A stretch of DNA of 64,000 bases from Branchiostoma floridae (lineage: Eukaryota > Chordata > Leptocardii > Amphioxiformes > Branchiostomatidae). Position numbers and translations under genes: made by a program. Of the stretch, positions 39,001-51,000 are shown piece after piece. The notes under the pieces are model-generated. The model worked only from the letters and a program-made list of their open reading frames with translations, made no database searches and had not been told where the DNA came from. Position 1 is the stretch's first letter. Each line of letters starts with the position of its first letter. The stretch spans positions 11,225,736-11,289,735 of the forward strand of contig NC_049994.1 of assembly GCF_000003815.2 (NCBI RefSeq), in the 5' to 3' direction.

Positions 39001-42000
39001 AATCAGGAGGATTCTTAAGACTCGTATGGACATAATTATCTCATGCCCATAATGTTTCAAGACATGTGTCTGTAAAGCTACTTGCCGGACACTTCAGTCC
39101 AATTCAGTAGTAGGACTGGCTTAATCAATTGAAATGTGTATAACAGTTGATCAGTGCTGCTTTGTCTTCTCATTAATCGGTTGGTAAGGCGTCAACAAGT
39201 CATTAGTAACTCCAACAAAGCTTGAAATGTCAGTCTACATTCTGAGAGGCACCGCCAAGGCTTTCTTTGGATGGAACGTATCAAGAGATACAATCCAAAG
39301 CATCTTTCCATACTACGAGACATTGGAGATAGAACTGTACAGTTCTTGCTGTGATTATTTCGGCAAAAAACAGTTATACTCTAATCTATCTATTTCCCCC
39401 TGTGAGTTAGGAGTGAGCTACCAACCTCTATAGACAGAAACATCCCTGACGAGAACGATGAAATATATGGTGCTATCTTCTTGAATAGTTCCCAGAAGTG
39501 TTCCCAGGCTAATATCCGACTGATAGAATTGAAATTTGACGGCCACAGTCTCATTTCTAAGTTATCAAAAAGTGTGGTACTTTCGCACACGAGGGGTAAT
39601 AGAACTGATTGCAGGTAGGACGTTGGGTTTTGATACGCACAGGTTGTATGAAATACCACATCATCACAAGGCCTTCATGACACGTCTGATTGCTTTCCTG
39701 TGTTCTATAGCTACTTTCAAATGCATTAGATTCCGTTAAGGAGCGATTGGGCAGGGAAACACATAGATATGTTGAATCGAGAAGGAGTAGTAACGATTGT
39801 CTGCAACATATGTTCGGAGAAGAAACCCCAATATTTTAAAGAATAATAAAAAAAGTACCAAAGTGACTTTGACAAAACTAGAAAGTTGGACAGTTGCCAT
39901 ACTGTCACTTGATCTATTTGAAGAAGCACCAAGTGCCCCACTTAAAAGCTTTGATTGTGTTTATGCTGACAGTGGTTGTACGCTTCAATCTAATTCTACG
40001 ACCGACAATTACACACCCAGGAATAAGGTCTACGCGGTGAAAATTTGATTCAGACCTACAAAGGCGTGGAGGTTTCCACGGAAAATGTCAGAAAAAAATC
40101 GATGCTGTACGTCTTTTTCCTGAAGCGTGCCTGGAACTCCACATTGGCAACAGTCCATTTTAGGAAAGTGAGGTTTCAGTACGGTACATGTGTGACATAT
40201 TTGGTACCAATGTTGGTTGAAGCGGTACATACCATAACGTCTTCTATATTACAAAAACACTCCATGTATAACGTAGGTGACCTACATTTATATAGCAGTT
40301 GGTAAACTGGTACTGTCAAAAATAATGTTTTTCTATACGTAACTGCTCATCTATAAAAGAAGCAAAATACCCATTGAAAACTTTACTGTACGGAAACATG
40401 TGGCAGTGTTAATAGTAACTGCAGTCTATATATAGTACTCCGCGATAAGTTTTATCTACAAAGCAAACACAAAGAGGCAGAGCATCTTCATAAAAGAAGT
40501 GTAGAAAGAAGACTGTTCAACAACACCCAATATATGGCGGATGCATCTAACTTCAAAAAGGCAATCAATTAATTCGTAAATGGCTGCCTTTTGTATCAAC
40601 ATATTATCTTATCATTATGTATGTTTTTTTCTAATCTTGTTATCTGTACGTTTGTATGTCTATATGTTATTATAAACAATGAAAAATTAGACTTGATATG
40701 ACTAAATGGTGTCAAAACAAACGAAACAACATCTTCTACATAGTAGGTAGTTAGGAGAAGTTCTACTGCTGCAGTACTGAAGTCAACCCAATTTACAACG
40801 GGCGAGGTCATTCAACTCACTTCATACGAAGGCAAAGACGATTCCTGACAGAAATAATAGTCTACCTTTTAACTCCTAAAAATTACACTTCATCACCATT
40901 ATCAATGCAACGATCTCCTGATTAACATACTTTACCTAATTAGTTACAAGCTATTCTCCTATAACACTAAATTTATGTTAATACTGGAACTTCATTGCAT
41001 TAACGATACACTTCGCAGGTGCTCATTCCGCAATATTGTCTGACCTGCCACTCAAAATTGATACTTAATCAAAACATATGTTCCTGTGTTTATGCGTACT
41101 CACGGGGGACATAAAGACGAGCCATAGTCTTTAATCTTGATAACGTAGTTGGAACGTTAACGCTGTTATCGACGTCTTCTTTCTCAGCCCTACAATATAG
41201 AGATGTAATAACACTCCTGTGCTTCCAACGGTAACGTCCTACTTTGATAAGCACGCCCACCCATCTGCTAATGACAATTATCGAGTTCCAAATACGCTGT
41301 GCTGACTACAGCAGGAAAGAGACGAATCTCTCTCCCACGTAGTTTCACGTCCCGGTACCAATTCGCCAAGCTTTGTAGTCGTTCTTCAAGATGGGTTGAT
41401 GAGCTCAATCATGACAGTCAGGGAAGCGCAGACGGACAGAGTGAATAGATAAGGGAGTATTGGGTACATTAGGAGAATCCGTATGGATTACTGCAGAAAG
41501 ATGCCTGATAGAAAGTGATACATCTCTCAGAGGTCAACTACATCCTCTAAAAAATCTACGAGAGGTGCAAGAAAACTTGATAAACTCGTTTTTTGAAAGG
41601 TTAGGTGTGCATTTTGGATGCTGGTACACTCATTGTTTAATTCACGTTGACAAGCTAGCTGTCTTGCCCTCCTTGTGCAGAATACCTAACAATTCCTTAC
41701 AAACTTGTTGTACTAGGACTAAGTAATCGATATTGCAGTGTACCTCATGCCAAACATTCAATTAAGTTGAATCATGTGTCATCAAACAAGTGTGAAATGA
41801 AGTTGTAAAACGGCTAGTAACGTCTGCGGAGTTGGAGAGTTACGAGAACAAGGCATCGTTTTTAACCATTCTTTGAGTACAATTAAGAGTTTTTACGATT
41901 CATTCGCATGGCAGTCGTTAGAGCCAATCAACAGGCTGACCTAGCCAAAGAACTCACTGCAAGGATTACCAATAGAATCTAAACCATGACAAAATGCAAA

Positions 42001-45000
42001 GCTGGGAGCATGTGGCCAAATCCCGGTTTATCAACCATCGGCTATTAATCTATGGAATGTTAACCTTTTAATCTAAATCCCATAATATTATATAAGATAT
42101 TTGTTCAAACAATATATAGGTATAACAAAAATCCACACAACCCTTGTCTTCTGCTACCATTACTCCAAATGATGCTATATAAGACTACTATACTAAGGGG
42201 GACACATCTATAAACACAGCTCCAAAGCAATATGTATACCTACATTTTCAAGGTGCTTGAACCGATCTTTATCAGAGAATAACAGGGTAATCAGGACATC
42301 TGACCTCTCGAGTGAAGGTCGGAGGTGTTGATGCACTCATTTCATGGGATAGCCCAAACCACAACCCGTACAGAAATAGGGACCGTTACGCCTGCAGATT
42401 GAAGCCTTCGGTGTCAAAGTTTAGAGCATACCGAGCAGCTTTAAGCTTTCTTCTTCAACCAAGCGTTTACGTTGTTTCAAGCGCGAATCTGGCGAGCAAT
42501 GTGGGGATATCGGGGGTCGTGGCCCCTCTCTGAAGCTGGATCCTACGTCTGACAAATGGGATTGCTTTCAAAGGCCACGCCGCTCCCCGATAATCCAATC
42601 GTAAAATTGAGCAACTTACTTGCAAGCCAAATTGGGTAACAGGCCAAACACCGCGATATGAGGGGTTCTTCTGAAGGGTTGCTCATAGAATGGACCGATG
42701 GAAGGACCTGATACAGCCCTCGTGGGCTGTTTCAACCCATTATCCGATGCCTGAAAAAGTGTCCCAATGTGGATTTGTGTGCAGATAACGGAATGTTATA
42801 GGTTTTCCATCAGATTAGCCGGCCGTGAGTGGAGATAACACCCCTTACAGGAAACTAGATTTCAGCAGATGTAGACGTGGCTAAATAAAGTAAAGAAGAT
42901 AGGGCAGTCATTAAGTGGTTTTGGGGCATCAACGACGCATTGATGGCTTTAGCTGAGTCTATTCACGGGACCATAAAGAACTTCGTAAAGCTTGAGGAGA
43001 ACATCATCTAAGATAAGAGTCACTAGCTTGGTTGTTACGTATTACATAGTGTGATCCATTTTGGGCTTTTCCAATGTGTTTTTGAGGTCTTTTCTGGATT
43101 GATCTTTCACCTTATTTGCCTTACCTTTCGGCATTAAAAACGCTCCAGGGAAATTCTATAGGTGGAGTGGGATGCCTTCTGAAAACACCCACCAATCATC
43201 ATTTAAGTACCATATAACCCCCTTAAACGCTGATTCGACAACAAATAGGGTATCAACATAGATATGTCATGCCGATTTTTTTCTACAACAGTCTTTTAAG
43301 AAGAAAAAGAGTACACTACTGCAAGAGCATCGCAGTTATTTCATGAAGTCTTTTTATATATGTCTTCTCGCTATCTTCCTTCTGTGAACTATGGCTGAAA
43401 CTAGGACAAACTCCTCACGGGAAATAAACGCACTCACCCTCTTAATGTCGTTTGCGTTCTCTCAACCCGTGTCTCATCCTGTACCGCGGTGTTTAATCAG
43501 GCTCGAAAAAGGGCACTGTTAGATGACCCCTATAAAAGAAGCATCTATCTTCCTAACACCTCAAACCCCCTTAGTCTTAGCCCGTACTTTTTCAATAGCA
43601 ATTTGTAATGCAGAGGGTGTCTTCTTTGTCATTTATGTATGACCTACCATGGCTGTTCACTAATTTGACAGAAACACAAGAAATTCTGTCTTTCAGGCAT
43701 ATATCATAGTTATGCAAGAAACTCCTTTCGTTCTGAATCAACGTTACACTGTAACTTCTAACATAAAAAAATTGAAATCAACTGTTTCAGCTGGCCAACT
43801 CCAGTCTTTGTTGAGCAACGAGCAGTCCAACGCTTCTGTGACGTCACTTTATGCAGATAACACACGTGATTCGGTAGCCAGTTGATCATAAGTATCAGAA
43901 ATCCATTCCACCCAACCCCACCCCGGCCTCTGTTGCTTAGTCGAAAATTTGGGTAAGTCCTTATGTTGAAAGTTACACACGGTTTAACTAGCCTCCATAG
44001 CAGGCTCTCTATGGCCTTTTTTGGCACTTTTGCTGGCCATTTCGTTTTGTACTGGGTCGCTGATTGCTGNNNNNNNNNNNNNNNNNNNNNNNNNNNNNNN
44101 NNNNNNNNNNNNNNNNNNNNNNNNNNNNNNNNNNNNNNNNNNNNNNNNNNNNNNNNNNNNNNNNNNNNNGAACACCGGAAAGCCCGGCCGGGAGGGGCAG
44201 AAGATAAAACGGCAGGCAGCGACCCAGTACAAGAACAAAAGTGCCAAAAAAGGCCATAGAGAGCCTGCTATGGAGGCTACGGCTTAACTCTGATTCAGAA
44301 TTATAACGTCTACCAACACAGATACATTTTCAAGTCAAAGCTGCTTTCATCTTCTTTACAGAGGTTTCATAGCTTGGAAACAATAAGCTAACACTTGAAG
44401 TATTATTCCAATTTTGGATATAAAGTTCAATATGACTATCGCGGAAGAATTTTCAACTGATCCATGGTACTTCTTGAACATAACAATGAATCTATTCGCC
44501 TTGATACTAATAGTCTGACATTTGTGACAAATAGCTATTGCAGCATCATTGGCTATTGCAGCTTCGTTGTACATTATACCGTAATTTTCTTCCCATAAAC
44601 TTAACAAACCTAGATGGCAGTCCAGTACTACTAACGAACTCCTGCAAGCAATAAGTAGGCGTTTATAAGCCTAGCACGACTAGAGTAACTGCCTTTAAAT
44701 CCTCATGTTTTAGAAAAACTCATTACATCTAAGCAACAAAATGTAGTTTCCACCGAGTAAATCTACCGACAATAAGAATGCAATTATCATTTTTCATACC
44801 TGCAATGGTGCAGCAAAGGACTCGTAATTTTCTTTAAACGTGAAGTGAAAAAGTACAATAGATATGTGTGCAGTGTTGAAATTTCATATTCCTGACACGT
44901 TTTGATAAACCGACTATAGCTAAGCCCCTATAATCCTACATATTTACCATCACCAAGAAGCGAGAAGACGCCGAGTCTATTGTATAGACTATGTACCAAC

Positions 45001-48000
45001 ACGTGTATGTTACCAAACGTGTATTTGTTGTGCACATTTACTCTGTGCTTAGCTCGTCTGGGTAACATGCATAATAAAGATCTTCAAAAAGCAAGCCGTA
45101 GATATATAATGCTACCATTTCTGTCTAAAAAGAAGAAATTCAACTTTTTCATTCACGGAATGTGTTCCGTTGTGTCAACTCTCTGTATATGAGATATTAC
45201 ATGTCAAACAAGTATCGCGCTAGTAGCCGTGTTACCTGATAGAGTGGCTGGTAAACCAGACCTAATACCTTCACGGCAAGATGGTGTTACGATATATTGG
45301 CGTAGGAGGAGATTAAAATGGCCTCACATGTCAAACGTGGCCATACCGCTGATAGGGTAATATTATGTTTGTGTCAGTCAGTTAGTGAACCAGACACACT
45401 CTCGCGGATGGGTTGTTAGAGATTTTGTCACTGGTGGCACCCTTTGACATTCTATCTGGTCGGGGGAGGCACAGCATTCATTACTCTGACCCATGGGATG
45501 GTCGTACCGTGACATTTGTAATGGAGGTTGTGTGTGGAGAATTTTCTATCGCTTCCGTTGATAACGATAGCATCTACCACCGACTGGATTAGTACCAAGC
45601 CAAATGGAATAATACTTTTAGGGGGAGGGGGGGCAGTAGACGATGAGCACAGCGTACCAAAACCTTCGCTAAGAAGGTTATGTTTTTGGTAGGGTTTGCA
45701 TGTATGTTTGTGGTTTAGCAGCATAACTCAAGAAGCTATTGATTTCGAATGGATTGTCTTGAAACTTGGTATGTGGCTAGGTTATATCCTACCAAAAATC
45801 TGGCCCCCTAGCGGCTACCCTAGGAACAGCAGCAGAACGTCCGGTTTTGATACCTCCTGTTCTATTATGCAAGCTATGCTTCCGTTTTGGGTAGTGGGAG
45901 ATAGCTCTTGTACTCGGGAAGAAGTGACATAAGTTTCTAGTTAGACACGATTCGAAAATTTATATCCCATACAGATGAACGTGACATATATACATATCTT
46001 ATGTCCGTTATATTCAATCGAAAGGCTAGTAGTGTTTTATTGAGATTCCGGTCAAAGAAGTGTAGTTTATATACATATCTTATGCCCGTTATATTTAATA
46101 GAAAGGCTAGTACTGTTTTATTGAGATCCCGGTCAAAGACGTATAGTTTATGAACTTTTAAATGGCTGTCAACAAGTAGTAAAGACTTCTCGCTACAGTA
46201 TATATTCTTTAGGCCACCTGAGAGTCCAGAATCGATAGCTTTCGTGGGGGACTGTAATATTGATATGCACTTACGTTGAATTATTTCGTCTCTGTTGCTA
46301 TTTTATGGCCTGGTCGCTGATATATGGCTACAATATCACCGGCGTCACGTTAATTCTTTATCGTGATAAATAGGCTACATTTTCGAGTCCGTTACCCAAC
46401 ACGCCCCCCTCCCCACGAACGGCAATAGTTTGAAATAGGAAGCCGTTGCGCGTCATGCGTGCGTTGCCTATCAGCTACGTACGTCAGCTAGAGGTCAAAG
46501 TTCCCTGAGGATATTAACTTATTGAATTATCGCACTAATTGTGCCTCCTCGGGTCAGATCCCGCCGTTGTGGGGCTGTACCCCGCCTTCCATTAGTGGTT
46601 AACCTTTGACCAGCCCAGGACTTCAATTTGGCCCATTTCAGACCGCTCTATTCTTATTACGGTTTCATTCGCGCTGATTCCTGAGCCATAAAACTAACTT
46701 GATCGACCTTGCTGTGACCTCAGCGATTCCAATATGGCGGCATGTTGGCCTTCTTATGCGAAATGTGAATAAAAAACGCATTTAATCATTAGTTATGATA
46801 CTTCTCCCTTACTGTTTTCTCGAAAACAACATTCGATATAATTTGAGAGATGTGCAGTATAAGAAAAGGAAATGCGTTAGAAGATAAGTATTTGCTGTCT
46901 TTTAGAATTAAAATCAGACTCTATACAGAATAGCGCGAGCTTAAAAGGTTGTTTAAGTTTATGTGGAGCTTTCGTCAACGCGATTGCTTTTGAAGAATTT
47001 ATCTTACTCCAGTTAGGCCACACGGACCTGTTTATATGAATGACGTTCGCGCGTGCAATCAATTTACGTTCGTATCAGAATAAAAAAAATGGCAAATACA
47101 TGTACATGCCGCGAATTGAAAAACAAGTTGAGAAAATGTATGCTAATGCCGTATTATGCCAATTCCAAAGTCAAAGAAGAATTTAAAGTGAAAGAACAAA
47201 AGTAATTTATTGCTTGCTATGTTCTGTGTTATTCGTTTAACCCTCCTGATTTCATTATGAAGGCAACTTTTTTTACAAACGTTTTGTTGGAACGCTCTTT
47301 CCTGTTTTTGAGTGCCAAGAGAATGTCAACCATATAATAGACTCAGCATGGCCTTATTCCCATCCACTGCAGGTATTTGCCATTAAACGCTATCTCCTCC
47401 ACAGGTTCAACAGGTGCCCAGGACACCGTCGGTTTGACGGTTGCCGCTAGAGTCAACGCCGTCAAAGGCCAACCAGCCACCCTATCAGCCTCCTACAAAA
47501 GTAACCGGCGTCTGGTGACCTTAATGTGGGGTAAAGTCGACGGCTTACCGGGTGGGAGGGAGAGAACTGTCTACATGTACTCACCCGGGCTGGGTCTGCA
47601 GTACGCGCTGGGACCGCTAGAGGGACGCGCGGAACTTGTCGGGGAAGCATCGTTGAAGATCCGGGAGACAAAACTGTCGGATGAAGGGGCATACTACGTC
47701 TCCGTCATTCTGGACGAACTAGGAGAGGAAAGAAAATACGTTAATTTGAATGTCTTAGGTACGTTTCTCTTAAATACAATATTTCTAAGGTGCGTGTAGA
47801 AGTATTATCACTTTATCTCGATCTTGAAAATGTCGAAATTCGTAATGCAAGTGAATGTCAAGTGTATGTATCTTCAAACGAGAGGTGGAATTACCTGGAA
47901 TGCCGTCTGAATGAAAATTCTTTGTCTCATCCTTAATTCTCGTGTGAAGAGTTATTAGGTCCATTCGGAATTCCTGCCCGAATGTGGCATTTTGCACATC

Positions 48001-51000
48001 CTTAATTCAGAGCGCTTTTGCGTTAATTCCTGCTAATTCGGTTTCAGTGTGAATGTCTAATAGGCCCTTCACACTGAAACCAAGAAGAGGAATGAGCTGA
48101 AATGACTTCTGAATGAAGCTCCTTTTTTTTCATTCCTGGGTATTCGTAGTGTAGTCTAGAAATTCTCACTACATTTGAGATATATGTGCCCATTCTTGTG
48201 ACCGGCCCGAATGTCATGCTCAAAACTTTCAAGGTGAATTTGAATTGAATGTGGCGCAAATTATGTAAATTCTCCATTCCGGCTGATTCTGCTTGATTCC
48301 TGAAGATTAGGTTAAAGTTTGAAGGAACGTACGTAGGAAACAAGGAAATCATCATATTACCATTGATTTAAGCAAAGTAACATCATGTGCAATATCTTGA
48401 TCTACAAATCAATGAAGCCTTACAATAAGCCCGTTGCCCAAGGGGCTTGTCTGTCTCCTCGTTAGTGTAATTTAGTAATTGAACACAAGTAAAGACAAAT
48501 GAGACCGTGAGGCCATGAGGTGATCATGTTGCTGTGGCTATCAAAACAGGCAAAACCTTTGAAATTAAAAGAAAAATCACACATATCTTAATCATTTTAG
48601 TTTTAGCTGATAATAGCCTTATTTGATTATTCCAGTTGGTATACCAGCTACACGTCACTCTTTTATTTGATTCCTTGTTTATTTTCATGCCGTTATCATT
48701 ATCTTTTGACTGTTATTTAACCTTCGTAGCCTTGTATGTTTGTCTATATTTTCATTTTATGTATGTGTGTCCATATTTTCATTCATTTAGGAAAAGATAT
48801 AAACAAGCATTGTTTGCTTCCTGTCTAATCCTCTTTAAACAAATGCGAATACATATATATCCTAATATCAGGAACCCTGAATCTGGACATGGACAGCAAT
48901 TTATCACATGTGCATATGACATTAACAATTACAGTCTGTTTGTTGTTCTTCTAGTTCAACCCAAAGTCAGCGTAGGTCCCGCAAACCCGTACGTGGTGGA
49001 ATGGTCGAAAAACGTCACACTGTCGTGCACCACAAAGGACGCAAAACCGCCCATCAAGGCTCTCTTCTGGGAGAAAGATGGTGTTCGGATACAGACAGGA
49101 GAAGGCGGGAAGTATACCAAAGGAAACATGAAGGCGCCATTCCTTATCATCCGAAATGTGTCCAAGAACGAGGCTGGCAGATACGCATGCGTCGTTGATC
49201 ACGTGACCGGGATGCATCGAGCAGAACTGATGCTCAAAGTCATCTGTGAGTACTGCATCATCGTGAATTGTTTACACAAATATCAATATCAATAAGTAAA
49301 TGAAACGAACATAATAAAAATATCAACAATGTCTAGCAGTTCTGAACATCGACCATTGACATACATATCATTTATTCATTCGTTCATTCTTTCATTCTAT
49401 CCATGAAAACCAAAACAATTTAACACCTTTTGTTTATTAAGACTTTCATCACGTGATATCCTAGCTACAGAGAAAATATGTGCAATCCTCCCGAAGTAGA
49501 TAAATGTTTCATTGAAGGCAGCATTTTCAATCAAACTCCCATTCCACGATTGTTCAAGGGACTGAATGTAAGATGGATGTTTCCTTTGTGGCCAGGTGCC
49601 ATATCCATGGCATGCTGACTTACAGCTATCATATTTTCCAGATCCTGCAGTCATAACCAACATCACCAAATCTGTCACGGGGGACAGAATCAGCCTGCAC
49701 TGCTTTGCAGACGGTAATCCTAAACCAGAAATCACGTGGACCAAGGCCAAGAGTTATGTACCCTTGGACTCCCGCCATTTTCCTGACGACGGCATGGCCA
49801 CTCATGTACTCGTCAACGTCATGGCCAATGACAGCGGCGTTTACATATGTACGGCAAGAAACGGTTACGGCGTTGGGGAGTCGAGATCACTCAGAATTGT
49901 GGTTGCAGGTTTGATTGTAACGCTAGTTCACCTTAATCCACGGGGTAACCTATATTTGTTCTAACATCAACATTTTGAAAATATTTCAATGTAAAACTTA
50001 CCTTCCACCGACTTAACGATACCCAAATACCCTATTTTTATATACAACGGATATAGGTTACCCTACAGATAAAGGTGAACTAACGTTACAGCATTTTCTA
50101 ATTTCCAGAGTAATGCTCGAACATAATAAAGAAAGACTACAGAATAACAAGCTCTGATCCCAATCAAATACGTTTTCCAATGCAAAGGAAATCTCCATAA
50201 AACTTTCCGATAAAACTTTTGCTTCAAGAAGTATTTGAATTCGACATACATTTTCCAGTGCAAAGGAAATCTCCATGAAACTCCACGATAAAAATATGGC
50301 TTCAATAAGCATTGGAGTTTAAATACGTTTTCCAACGCAAAGGAGATCTCCGTAAAACTTTCCGATAAAAACTTTGGCTTCAAGAAGTATTTGAATTTCT
50401 AAGCACACCAAAAATATGCATAAAACATCGGCTGTAGTCATACTTCGGTACTGATCCAAATGGAGTGTGACAATTTATGACCTCCTCCATGTCTAATACA
50501 ACAGAGCTTATTTGTATTTCATAACTGGAAGAGAAGTGGTCTTGCTCTTCAATTTCAGGCACGTAGATTAACAACGAACAGAGGTAAAGGTGGTATCTCG
50601 CTGCTCTTGGGGCATCGGTGCGGCACTGCGGGGTTCCAAAGATTACTAAACGACTTTTCTTACGTCTTGGGTATTTTTTGTAGTCTTCTTATTCACACCT
50701 TTACGTATTACGCAATATCTAGACGGACGGAGGCAAATGATGATGAATATCTAGATGATAAAAATCTGAAAACACAACAGTGCCGCAGTGAACGAACCCC
50801 GCAGTGCCGCACCGGCACCCCAAGTGCAGTGAGATATCACCTTAACATTTAGCCGTTATACATACCATAAAACGACTCTCATCATAAAACGACTCTACAC
50901 ACCTGAATATTAAAGGAGTCAGCAAAACGCAGTGGTATTTTCGCTCGGTATAAGCACCCTGGTGTCAAATAGATATTTTCCTAATTGGTAATACCCCCTT

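Larger units (their letters stand above)
44278..47404 (+). other. Intron 1 of the receptor gene, last part
   Basis: No exon found. Holds an 81-bp tandem duplication (45987-46149) and, directly before exon 2, a diverged transposon end (47245-47356). Confidence 0.45.

Noticed and set aside
43963-44287. Open frames spanning the N gap
   Set aside because: They exist only because unknown bases cannot contain stops, and they lie in a foldback element.
33031-47404. Extra Ig exon hidden in intron 1
   Set aside because: No frame there shows the Trp and D-x-G-x-Y signature with phase-1 splice sites, and exon 1 joins exon 2 directly in phase.
50165-50400. CRISPR-like array
   Set aside because: Three contiguous ~78-bp imperfect tandem units without unique spacers, in a eukaryotic intron.
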